From assembly GCA_032358255.1 (NCBI GenBank), contig JAULBX010014314.1:1-64000 (forward strand): a stretch of 64,000 nucleotides of DNA. The letters run 5' to 3'. The stretch comes from Heterotrichella gracilis. Taxonomy: Eukaryota; Sar; Xanthophyceae; Tribonematales; Xanthonemataceae. Positions 44,901 through 55,150 of the stretch are shown here, piece by piece. The position numbers and the translations under genes were made by a program. Each line of letters starts with the position of its first letter. Position 1 is the stretch's first letter. Under the pieces are notes generated by a model. The model ran no database searches, had not been told where the DNA came from, and was given only the letters and a program-made list of their open reading frames with translations.

Positions 44901-46829
44901 GACCAGTGCAGCACCGACACTGAGCTAGTAAACCCTAAACCCTAAGACTCACCGCCAGCACCGAGGCGTCTGGCGACCAGTGCAGCACCGACACCGAGCC
45001 AGTGAACTCTGGCCTGTACTCCCAGTCCTTGAGGGAAAGCACCCGCACGGCGTCCGGCATGCTGTCGCCCCCTCGCCGCTTGGGCGCCCAGCCAAACAGC
45101 GGGTACAGCGCCACCTCCCCTGTGGCAAAGCCAACCTGCAGGGCAAAGCAATAGTGGTTTCACGCCAGTACCATCATGCCCCAAATAGTTTCCGCCTAGT
45201 CTGACGAACCAGCTACTTTTCAAGGGTCATATCACGCCAGTTCCGTTAAGCCAGACACAACATCCACCTAGTGCGTCTCATCCTTGTAGTGCACCAGCCC
45301 CAACACCACATGGATGCACTTGTAGTGCACCATCGGAACAACAACCCCTGCAGCAATCCCCGGCTCACAGAGCAAGGCAGCATGCACCCCACCGCCACAA
45401 GCCGCGCCTTGGCCCCTGAACCCTAAACCCTAACACAGAACAGTGCGCCACCCACCGCCACAAGCTGCGCCTTGGCCCCAATGGCCACCTGCACCGCCCC
45501 CGACCCCGGTTTCGACAGCCAGTGGTTGAACTCCAGCTGGTCCAAGGGGTGCAGCCCCGCGTCCGACGCGCGGCACAGGCATGCCCTCCCGTCGCTGAAG
45601 GCAAACGCCAGCAGCTTGGCTGGGGGGGAGTAGTCCGCTGACAACACCTCCAGGTTGGAAAAGTCGGACTGGGAGCTGTGCATGGAGGAGGAGGAGTGCA
45701 GGCCCAGGCTGCGGGTGTAGGCCAGCCCGTCGTGGCTGCTGGTTTCGCCTGGCGTGGGCGTCCACGCGAACATGCTGGACGACATGGTGGACAGGCCGGA
45801 CATTGCGGGCGCCAGGGAGGAGCTGACCAGGTCAGACAGGCTGCGCGCGCCCCGGGCCTGTTCAGCGGGATGGAATGTGGAGTGAACGGGGGGGAAGTGT
45901 GTGGTCAGCACATGGCGAAGGCACTTGTCAGCGGGCAGGTGGACCACATGGGTGCATGGCATGTGGCCCTGTGATGGTGTGCTGAAAGTGCAATATGCGG
46001 TCAATGCCCTACACAACCCCACCCAGCATAGGCGAGGTCAGGCGAGGGATGTGTGGCAATGCATGCATATGCGAAACAGCATCCCCGAGTGAGTACCCCA
46101 CCTTGCCCTGCCATGAAAACAGGTGCATGTTGCCGTCCGAGGTGGCCACCATGACCGAACGGCTATCCCCCCACAGCTCCGTGGCAGACACTTCCGGAGA
46201 GGTATCCATCTGCTGCACCTCCTGGAGGTAGATCACGGTCTTCTTGAAGTCATGGACCACCCTCCCCGCGGGGTCGGTGGTGCGCACCGCGCTCTCCTTG
46301 GAGATGTGCAGCCCATAAAAGTGCAGCACGTTCCTTGAGGTCTGGAGCAGGGAAATGGGCACCGGCTGAGCACGGCTGGCGTTGGCAAGACCGCCCACAA
46401 CTTGCAAGTGGACACCATCCCATGCACCCCCCACACTGCCCATGACAGGGGCTCATGCAGAGACAGGCCCTTCCATCGGTCAGGAGGGTTGCCCTTCCTC
46501 AGCCCACAGATCTGGCTCAAGCCCTTTGAAGGGAAAGTGCAACCTGCGTCCCCTGTTGGCACCAGCACTTGACCACCCACCAGAACTGCCAGCAAGTGCC
46601 TGCTGCCACTCCAGAACGCCTTCACGTTTGCTCCCTCCGCTTCAATCGCCGATGGTTGACGAACGAGCTCGCCCAGCTTGACGCGGTGCTGACCCCCCGT
46701 CCACAGCTGTATCCCATTGCTGGTCACAAACACAAGGTACTCGGTGTCGAAGGAGATGTAGACCAGGTTGGTGCCCGCTGCTGTTGGGCCAACCGCCAAA
46801 GCCCTCGGCCAACCGTACGCAAAGTGCAT
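35951..46829 (-). CDS. RIC1: RIC1, RAB6 guanine-nucleotide exchange complex subunit
   Basis: RIC1 with RGP1 activates RAB6/Ypt6 for retrograde traffic to the Golgi. The start at 46829 gives MHFAYGWPRALAV, the family's opening motif, followed by an N-terminal beta-propeller (NLVYISFDTEYLVFVTSNGIQ begins it). Main exons from 5' to 3', approximate: 46829-46560, 46345-46103, 45862-45450, 45135-44952, 44555-44398, 44060-43865, 43440-43300, 42980-42815, 42475-42310, 41755-41325, 40890-40715, 40515-40315, 39865-39595, 39390-39255, 38935-38730, 38205-38045, 37710-37585, 37200-37035, 36552-36400, 36090-35951 (TGA at 35951-35953). The RIC1 domain shows SLEWLLFTALEND and, further on, DASLWPALFAAVGSPSG and CCLLVVDQIEGSGLANALA. 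A Gly/Ser linker (GGGGGSRQSLDG) sits before it. Nearly every intron contains echoes of an adjacent exon edge. Confidence 0.88.
36541..36660 (-). repeat. RIC1 exon-edge echo
   Basis: CCTGGAGAGGGAACTCGCCGGC and CGCTAGGAGGTAGCCTGCAG (about 36518-36557) is repeated at about 36620-36663. The copy keeps the acceptor sequence on the minus strand. Confidence 0.88.
36900..37095 (-). repeat. RIC1 exon-edge echo with telomere motif between copies
   Basis: CATGCTGTGCGAGGTGCTCTGC and CTTGCCA at about 36945-36977 copies the exon segment at about 37059-37090. CCTAAACCCTAAACCCTA (about 36991-37008) lies between the two. Confidence 0.88.
38155..38375 (-). repeat. RIC1 exon-edge echo, three copies
   Basis: The segment AACTGGTGCACAGACAGCGCCG and CCTGCAG occurs at about 38180-38208, 38272-38300 and, shortened, 38350-38376, each with GGGTT(T)AGGG-type sequence after it. 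The first copy belongs to the predicted exon. Confidence 0.88.
38450..38800 (-). repeat. RIC1 exon-edge echo
   Basis: GCCAGCGCATTTGCCAGGCCCGA and CCCTTCGATCTGGTCCACCACC (about 38578-38625) copies the exon at about 38751-38795. A weaker fragment lies at about 38451-38480. Confidence 0.85.
40100..40375 (-). repeat. RIC1 exon-edge echo, three copies
   Basis: CTATGATTGCCACCTCCTCCAG with CCCACCGGGTACACCTCG occurs at about 40220-40265 and 40320-40370, with a diverged copy at about 40121-40150. TTTAGGG-like sequence separates the copies. Confidence 0.88.
44870..45000 (-). repeat. RIC1 exon-edge echo
   Basis: CGCCAGCACCGAGGCGTCTGGCG and ACCAGTGCAGCACCGACAC occurs at about 44880-44922 and again at 44952-44995, split by AAACCCTAAACCCTAA. 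Confidence 0.92.
45380..45490 (-). repeat. RIC1 exon-edge echo
   Basis: CACCGCCACAAGCYGCGCCTTGGCCCC occurs at about 45389-45415 and 45454-45480, split by TGAACCCTAAACCCTAA. Confidence 0.9.
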
Positions 46830-49123
46830 CGTGCTTTTTCAAGTTCCCGAATACTGCTGCTGTGTTTCAGCCATCGTGCTGGCACATACAATGTATTCAA
46901 AGTGGTGAGGCAAAAAGGCAATCAGAGCCCCCTTGTCACATCCCGTGATGCCTCTTCACCAGCCCGAATCTGGGCCTATATTGATAACCATCAATACATA
47001 AACGTTCAACGCCCGTCTATCCGACCTTGCGAGCTATAGTTGTGTTACCCTCGATTTATTTGGCCACCCTGCTGCAATGCTTGGGCAATGGGCAAGGCAG
47101 ATCTGCATACTGAGGAAGGTTGATGCACATAGCCACTCAATATGACCTACTTCAATATAGCCCAGTTAACAACAGCTTTGCAAAACACTTCGAACTGCCA
47201 TTCCTTTCCTGCTTTGGCACCGAACAACTTTTACTTTGGCTCCCAAGGGGCGCGTAGCACAATCAATCAGAAGACCCCACAACAAATGCATATTCTTCCT
47301 TGGGGCATAACGCATCCCCAGTCAACGTCGAAAAGCCTTTTGGAGAGAAGCGACAGCGAAGCGACACGTTGCACCCAAAACTCGAAAGTTAGCTGCCACG
47401 TCAGCTGCCACATGGCATTCCAGGCTGGTCCTTTGTGGCGCAGGCAGCAGCAAACTCACCAACGCCTTGGGTGTTGTATGCTTTCCGGGGGAAAAGCTCT
47501 GCTTTCCTGCAGACACCTTTTTGCTGCCAGGGCTTGCGCAAACAAACACAGACCTCCGAAAGCACATTCCCACCCAAGCATTGCTCGCAAGCTCTGGATA
47601 CGCTCGTAAACAGCACCTGCATGTACGAGCGCTGCAAACCTACCACACCACCCACTTGCCGCGAGTCCTGTTGGCGTTTCTGAGCCACAAACCAAGGGCA
47701 CCGGCAGAGCAGCTGGAACACAGACAACACACCAGGGCATCCCAGCAGCAACGCAGGCAAGTAGAGGCGCGTTTCGTTCCTCAGGGGCTTCGCATCGTGT
47801 TGTTAGTCATGCATCTTTGGCAACCTGCTGATTCAAGTGCCGCTGCCGCGCGATAATCCAGAGCAAACGGTTGCCTTTGACTGGCAAGTGGTAACTCCGA
47901 AACAGTCCCTGGTCGTTGGCGACAGGCTCACGCGTGGCCAAGCAGTATTTGACTGCCCGAAACCTTCCCTCAGTGCGTGCATCCACACACCGTTCAGTCA
48001 CGTCCCTGCTTACAGCATTGCGGGTGGAGGGGTTTGTCCCCCCATTGCAGTCTGCCCTGTGCGGTTGCCAGCATGGCACAGGTATACGTGTGTGTTCTGA
48101 CGTACGAAACGGTTTACCCCCAGAAGCATCCCATGTGGGCTTCAGAGGCATGCGGCTCCCGGTCGGGCAGTCACTCGGTCGTGCATTGCCCACGTTGGTT
48201 TCATGCCCTCTTGGTCAAGGTGATAGACTTGCCAGGTGACAGGTTTACCCCCCGGCACTAACCACGTCCGTAGCCGTGGGTTGCTGGGTTCACGAAAGTG
48301 GGTGGCCATGGCTAAAGTGACCCACGTGGTGTGGCTAGGCTCGTGCGCTGGCACTGGCTTTCGTCAGGTCCCACTGCCAGTTTTGCTCGTGTGGTCGTCG
48401 CCGTCACAGGCACGGCCGTTGAACACCGCGTTTCACTCTTCTTGGACCCACCCAGCCACCCACTCGCAAGCACTGTTGTTAAACACCCGACCAGTCACCA
48501 TCTACTCATAGCCAACGTTTGGTGTTCCGAGAGTTGGCATCACATCGTCACTCCATCTCGCCCAGCACCCCGTCGCCGTGTAGCAGGACCCATCGGCCTC
48601 CACTGCAGCACCCACACACCAGCAAGGACTCAGTTGGTCAACTAGGTGGTTGTTTTCAACTCTCAACCGTTCACTTAACTCGGTATGTCCTCATGCTGTC
48701 GCATGTGTCGGAGTATCAGATATCTGGCATGATATTCAGTTTGAAAACGCCGGTTTGTACACTTCACGAAACCTGCTATTGAGACACGATGCTGTGCAGT
48801 ATAACAGTCAATTGGGTAGAGGGCATTCAGGGTGATACGCTCTGCAAGCAAAGGTGTTGTTGTTTGCAACCTAGATATGCCTGTGCCATCTGATCTGTCC
48901 TCCTCTGAAGCAGTTGCCCAATAGCCGTCTTTTGCTCAGTCCAACTTGGTTTCGAATTTTAAAGCAAGTGTCCTGGGATCAGCTCTCCTGGGCTAGGAGC
49001 TCCTGGCGTTGCATCTTGGATCAGATATCTACTCTCCCTCAGCAGTGTCATATCAGAGTCTTGCGTTGACCCTGCCACTGACCCTCCTTGCCTTGTGCCC
49101 TGCAGCTGCCCCCACCCCTCCCG
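46830..49123. other. Divergent intergenic region between RIC1 and AGPase large subunit
   Basis: This 2.3 kb should contain the promoters of both flanking genes and possibly 5' non-coding exons; an acceptor-like CTGCAG lies 16-20 bases before the AGPase ATG. Several open frames occur here on both strands (for example about 47140-47610), but none has a motif or splices in phase. I could not pick a convincing core promoter. Confidence 0.5.
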
Positions 49124-52100
49124 ATGGCGGCACAGCTGATGGACACCCGGGGGATAGGCAGACCCAGCCTGTGTGACACAGTCCTCAACCGCTCCAAGCT
49201 GGGGAGCTCAACCAGGCAGCTCTCAACCAGAGCCTTCCACCCCAGGAGGCTCGCACCCGCTGCAGCCACCAGCCAGGCGCTGTGGAGGGAGGACGAGGGC
49301 AGGAATGCCTCTCAGAAGCACGCTGCCCTTGCTGCCCCGCCAGAGAGGCGGTCCCCGCAGGACTATATGGAGAGGCAGCCGGCAGGCGCGATCAACATAT
49401 TCGGCAAGGAGAAAGAGAGGTGAGGGTGCTGCAGGGACTGGTGGGGCATACATGATGTTGTTCCCACTGCTTGTCTTTGTTAGGCTCTGGTCCAGGTCTG
49501 GGGCTGGTTTTCCCTGCATAGGAAGGGTCTGAAGTTGAGTTTGTGAACAGAAGTGGGTTCCTGCAGGACAGCAAGAAGTAGGCAGTTTGCACAGGTGGCA
49601 ACACCCAGAGCAGTATGACTCTTCCTGGCACACACCCTGACCCCATAAACCCTTAACCCTGACGCCTTAACCCTACTGCCTGCAGGCATGCCAGGCCCGC
49701 AGAGGCCAGGCAGCCACCCCCCCAGAAGCGCGCAGCCCCCGTGACCGCACCCGTTGAGGCTGTGGCTGCAACCGACCTGGCCAAGACCACCATCGCTGTC
49801 GTCCTGGCGGGCGGCCCCAGCAACAATGCACTGGCCCGCAGCAGGGCCATGCCCGCTGTGCCTCTTGGTAAGCCCTTAATGCAAACCTATAACCCTAACA
49901 ACACACTGGTTCGCAGCAGGGTCATGCCTGCCGTGCCACTGGGTAAACCTAATCCTTTATTTGAAGGCCTTGAGCCCTTAACAACTCACTGGGCCTGCAG
50001 CAGGGCCATGCCTGCATTACCCTTGGGTGCGCCCCTTATCTGCTTTGAGATTGGTGTTTTTTGTTGGATCCGGACCCTTGCTGTTGTTTTGGATGCGAAG
50101 CACCATATCTGGCTGGAGCGGGGGGATTGGTCCACCCAGCGTAAACCCTATAGGGTTTTAGGCTGAACCCTAACCCTCTGCTGCAGGCTCCAACCTGAAG
50201 CTCATCGACGTGCCGCTGAGCAACTGCATACGCGCGGGAGTCAACAAAATGTGAGTTAGCGGATTTGCTGACGGGCCCTGTACATGTCCTGCTTTTTCTT
50301 TCCTGTTGCTCCATCTAGTGTAATTGAGGCAGGTTCCTGCTAATTTGAGCACTCAGCTGCCCAATGCACCACACCCAGTTTTCCAATATTCCTGGTGTGC
50401 ACTCCCCCCATATACACCCCCCCATCCCCTTCCCCTGCACCCCCCTCACCAACCCTCCCACCCTCCACCCACCCCGCAGGTACGTCCTCACCCAGTTCAA
50501 CTCCCACTCCCTCAACCAGCACATCAGCCGCAACTACCCACCCACGCGCTTCGGGGGCCTCTACCAGGAGAGCTTTGTGGACGTGCTGACCGCCACCCAG
50601 ACGGTGCACGACCAGTCGTGGTACAAGGGGTCGGCCGACGCCGTTCGGCGCAACTTGGAGGTCCTTCTGGAGCCCTACAAGGGGGAGTTTGTGCCGGACG
50701 ATGTGCTTGTGCTGTCCGGCCAGGCGCTGTACAGCATGGTGGGTTGGGTAATGTTGGTGGTGGTGCTGGGTCAGGCGGCGTATAGCATGCGAAGTGGTGT
50801 GTGACGGTGGTGGTGTGGGGCCAGGCGCTGTACAGCATGGTGGGTGGCGTGGTGGTGATGTGGTGTTGGACGAGGTGTCCTGTTGTGTGGTGGTGGGTCC
50901 GGCACCCGCTTTTGGGTACTGCTCACCTCATGGCGTCGCACAATCAGGGACCCTGATGTGGTTTTGTGTACTACTAAACATAGGCAGCAATGTTAAAATG
51001 GGCACTCTGGGCTTGATTTGCATGTGCTGGCAGGCTCATTGGTTCCTCCTCCTGAGGCACCAAGCCCTCCCCTTGCACCTGAAATCGACCCCCTTTTGCA
51101 CCTTGCTGATCTCTACCACGCGTGCTATTTTGCATTGTGCTGACGTCTGCCATGTGCACCTCCCCCCCCCAGGACTTCCAGAAGGTTGTCGGGTACCACC
51201 GTGCGCATGGCGCCGATGTGACCATCGTGACCACATCGGTGGACTTTGAGGATGCGAGCCACAGGGGCGTGTGCAAGGTGTCAAACGACAGTGAGTAGCC
51301 AACCCTAAACCCTTACACAGGGTGTCATTGAGAAGCCTAGCCTCCCCCCACCTTGCCCATACTCACCTTAACCCTCTGATTTCTTGCTGACCCACCCCCC
51401 AGCTTATATTGAAATGCCCACACATGGCCCACAGCTATCCTGCAAACTGCATCTCGCACTTCAATTATACCCCCTCCCTACCCTCCGCCACACACACACA
51501 CATCCTACCTCCCTTGCCACATCGCTCACCCTCCCCTCCCCCCTCTCGCAGACCGCATCTCCCAGTTCATTGAGAAGCCCAACCTGCACCAGCTGAAGGA
51601 GCTTGCCTACTGCAGCCAGTACGCGTCAAACGCACAACCATTCGAGGCGTCAACGGGGGTGTATGTGTTCAAGCGGGAAGTGCTGGAGCACCTGCTGAGT
51701 GGAGATGCATTCTCCGAGGGCAACGGAGTTGGCAAGTACCACTTTGGCCACCACGTGCTGCCCAGCGCAATCCAGGAGGGGCTCAAGCTGGTGTCGTACC
51801 ACAACTATGGATTCTGGAAGGTGCGCTTTAAACATTGACCCAGGAAATACTCTAAGGTGTAAGAAGTTAATTGCAAATGCAAACACCCTAGTCCTGAAAG
51901 TGATAATCCTAACTACTGGGTAGGCTACATTTTGTCCTAGGAAGGTGAGCGCTGGTTGCATGCCACAGCCACAGCTCTTGTATAAAGTTCTGGATGGTAG
52001 GAGAAGCCAACTGTCCATAACAGGGAATAATGTTTTATGTTTTCCCGCAGGATGTGTCCAGCCTGCGCGACTACTACGAGGCCAACCTGTCCATGACTGA

Positions 52101-53117
52101 GCGGCACCCGCCCATCAAGATGTTTGATGTGGAGGCCACCATCCAGTGCAAGGGCACATGCCTGCCACCCACCACCATCACTGACTGCACGGTGCAGCAG
52201 ACCCTGGTGGGCGAGGGGAGCGTGCTGAGGGTGAGTTGAGGAGGGATGGGGATGGTGCATGCTTGACAAGGATGGGGCCCTGAACTGCGGCGGGGGTTTT
52301 CACAGTAGTGAATTTTGGATTTGAGAATGCAAAAAGGCTCGTATGGCAATTGCATGCTTCTCAGCAACCCATATTCAAGCCCCATCCGCTGTGGTGTATT
52401 AAAGTTACATTCCCTATTTGGTCCTAGAGCCGTAGCTAGCAGGAGGGCTAGCAGAGGGTATCAAACCAGGTGAACTAAACAAGACCCTCCACCGCAGGGC
52501 GCCCGCCTGTCCCGCTGCGTGCTTGGTCGCAACACCTACATCCAGCCAGGCACCGTGGTTGAGGACAGCCTCATCCTGGGCAATGACACATACCTGGATG
52601 ACCGCACCCGCGAGCTGCAGCGCGCGGAGGGGCACCCAGTGATCGGCATCGGTACGTTGGGAAACCCTAGGGAAGGTCTTAGTAAAGAATACCAGTAAAG
52701 AATCCTAGCAAAGGTCTTGGTAAAAGATATTAAGCTCTGACTGGTGAATCAAACATGGGGCCGACAGGGGCCGTGGTTGGTGGGTAGTGAAGTTCTCATT
52801 TGTGCACTGCACTGCACCCAAGGAAAATTCCCTATCTGCCTTAGAACACCATGACCGCTATTACCTTGCACCATGCGGCGCCCACCCCTCCAACCTCAAC
52901 CGGTAACCCCAATTCCACTCCCCACCCTCCAGGCCGCAACTGCCACATCAAGAACGCCATCATCGACGAGAATGCAAGCGTGGGGGACAACGTGACCCTG
53001 CACAACAGGCACCAGGTCAAGGAGGCGGACCACGCAGATGAGCACGGTTACATGATCCAGAACGGGCTGGTGGTGGTGGTGCGCGGGGCCACCATCCCAG
53101 ACGACTTCTCCATCTAG
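49124..53117 (+). CDS. ADP-glucose pyrophosphorylase, large (regulatory) subunit
   Basis: Pairs with the small subunit to make ADP-glucose from glucose-1-phosphate and ATP in the chloroplast, the committed step of starch synthesis. Nine exons join exactly in phase: 49124-49419, 49686-49867, 50187-50250, 50480-50738, 51173-51290, 51552-51820, 52051-52230, 52498-52651, 52933-53117, giving 568 residues with a Ser/Arg/Ala-rich transit-like start. Landmarks are LIDVPLSNCIRAGVNKMYVL, TQFNSHSLNQHIS, FIEKPN, FEASTGVYVFKREVL, FWKDVSSLRDYYEANL, and a C-terminal left-handed helix ending IPDDFSI. The pyrophosphorylase loop is eroded (LAGGPSNNALARSRAMPAVP in place of the GGGxGTRLxPLT...AKPAVP pattern), and the SGDHLYRMD block reads SGQALYSMD. 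It therefore looks catalytically dead and regulatory, more extreme than usual for large subunits. Confidence 0.92.
49821..50036 (+). repeat. Three tandem copies of an AGPase exon end with splice sites
   Basis: The exon end at 49821-49873 is repeated at about 49897-49948 and 49980-50036. Each copy contains CAACAMYRCACTGG...GCAGCAGGGYCATGCC and a GT dinucleotide after CTTGG/CTGGG. They encode RAMPAVPLG, RVMPAVPLG and RAMPALPLG respectively. Confidence 0.92.
50719..50845 (+). repeat. Three-copy echo of an AGPase exon end
   Basis: CCAGGCGCTGTACAGCATGGTGGGT (exon end and donor, about 50720-50744) recurs at about 50771-50795 (diverged) and 50821-50845 (near identical). Confidence 0.9.
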
Positions 53118-55150
53118 GGCTGCGTTGTGTAGCGTTTTTAGGGTATTCGCGGCAGGCGCTCCCTGGGTAGGTTGTGGGCGCTGGCGCCGGTGGGGGTGGG
53201 GGTGGGGGTGGGGGTGGGGTGGAGGGGTAAGGGTGACAGGTGGGGTGGGTTGGGAAGGAATGGCGGAGGTAATTTGTAGTCCAGTGTGTGTGTGTGGTAT
53301 CTGTTCCCTGGGAGTCACAGTGGGGATTGTGTGTCGCGCAGGCACCCGCTTGCGAAATGCGCACACGTCTAAATGGAGGGTTTGATTCGGGGTAATTTTG
53401 GGGGGTATTTTGACGCTCAGTGCGCCTAGTATGGTGGCTGGCAACATGAATTATTGTATTAGCCACGTAGTAGCAGGTGAACATTGTGGCATTCCCTTTT
53501 TTTGTTGGTTGATGGCACCTCATATACAGGTCGCATAGTGGAACTTTTCTTTTGCACCTGTGGTTTGGGCCCGGAATCTATGCGGAAATCTGTCTCAACA
53601 TTTGTTGCCTGTTGAAGCGAGCAAACGAGTATTTTAGGCGTGGGAATGTAGTACCCACCCAGTTTTGTGTACCATACATATTTCCTTCTCACAATCAAGA
53701 AATAGGGTAGGTTAATCTACCCACATTAATGCTCCCATGCCGATTTTGCCACAAATCCCTTTTTACGCTGCTGGTTCCGCCAACCAACATGGCAACCGCA
53801 AGCGCTATCCCACATTTTTCACTGTGATCTAGGCTGGCAGCATTATTTTTGAGCGATATGACGCGGTTTCAAGCTTGGGCAATGGGTGCTCACAGGCAGC
53901 GAATGGTGGGGGGCACTAATTGTCCCTATGCGGCCGTGGGTCTCAGGGGGGGTTGGGTTTGGGGGGAGGGGTTTCAGTGCTCTACCAAATGTATAGGTGG
54001 AATACTGCGGGTGGGTGGACATGAGCTGCAAAGGGATGTGTTAATAGCAGGTACCTGGTATGTGGCAGGTGTGCTCAACACTGAAAATCGGCAACGTAGT
54101 ATCAATTATCATGCTTTTTGCAGGGTAGCGCTGTCCTCTGCCAGGTGGCTTGTGTGGTGGCTCTCCTTGGTTCACATGCTAGGGCTAGGATATCAATATC
54201 TGACTTAGTGACACGGGCTAGATCGTGGAATTGCATTCACGGACAGTATTTAGTCCAAACCTGCTGCTTCTTTTGCTTTGAAGGCGCCGTAACGGCATGG
54301 GTGCCTTTGGGAATTTGTCGCTGACACATCGTTAATAATAGCGCTATACTAGTAGCCTACAACGAGTTTTTTCCTAGGTAGGGAAAATGTTTTGCAGAAG
54401 ATCCTACCAGGTGTGATGGCGATAGGGCTGCTGATTCAGAAGTGCCGCCCTTTTTTCTCAGCTCAATTGTAACGTGAATACACATGCTTACTGAGTACTG
54501 CACCGGGTTGTTTGCCGCTATTACTTAATGTTATAGCCCTGCCCCTGCATATCATGCTGCAAGACTAGTCCCACACTGTGAGTCTCGTCGAGACTCCGGG
54601 CGAATGTCATGGTGCCTGCTGTTGTTGGACGCGTATGTTATACTCGAGCTGGCGATGGTCAGTTACACGGTGTTCGCATCGTACTCGATGTCCCCCCCAG
54701 ATACGGTATGCCTGTGACCAACCGCCAGTGAGTAGATGATTTCCTGACCCACGGGCACTGTGCCACAAATCCCTTCACGGCGTGCTCACAGTCCCCAAGG
54801 GTACTGTGCAGAGCTGCCTGTGAGTCGAGAGTCCTTACTGCCAAGAAAGACACATAGGAAATAATTGCCCAGAACACCCACCACAACCCCGCTGGTGCCA
54901 GAATCCCAGGCACAATCGCACACCCCGTGGCACGTCCCTCCTTCACCTGCACATGTCATGGTCACCCCCAGCCCTGATCACATGCTGAACGCTGATCAGG
55001 CTGTTGACGCACCCAGCTGATCCACAGTGCGCACTGATCACACCACTGATCAAGTGCGCCTCTGTGCTCCACTCGCTGCTCCTCGCACTGCAATTAGCAC
55101 TGGTTGCCTAGATTGTCCCACCAATCGGTCCCCATGCACAACACTGCTGA
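53118..55150. other. Convergent intergenic region
   Basis: This is 2 kb between the AGPase stop (+) and the ClpP stop (-). It begins with a G-rich run (53190-53220) and otherwise has 3' UTR-like, rather AT-rich sequence. Short open frames on both strands show no motifs. Around 54960-55160 there is a loose array of CTGATCA-type words. Confidence 0.5.
53190..53220 (+). repeat. (GGGGGT)n tract, G-quadruplex-prone
   Basis: Five tandem GGGGGT-type units lie about 75 bases after the AGPase stop. Runs of four or more G separated by single T could fold into a quadruplex in DNA or in the 3' UTR of the transcript. Confidence 0.9.

Noticed and set aside
47142-48645. Several overlapping open frames between RIC1 and AGPase
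   Set aside because: They occur on both strands in many frames, with no motif, no start context and no in-phase splicing. This is probably chance in GC-rich intergenic DNA.
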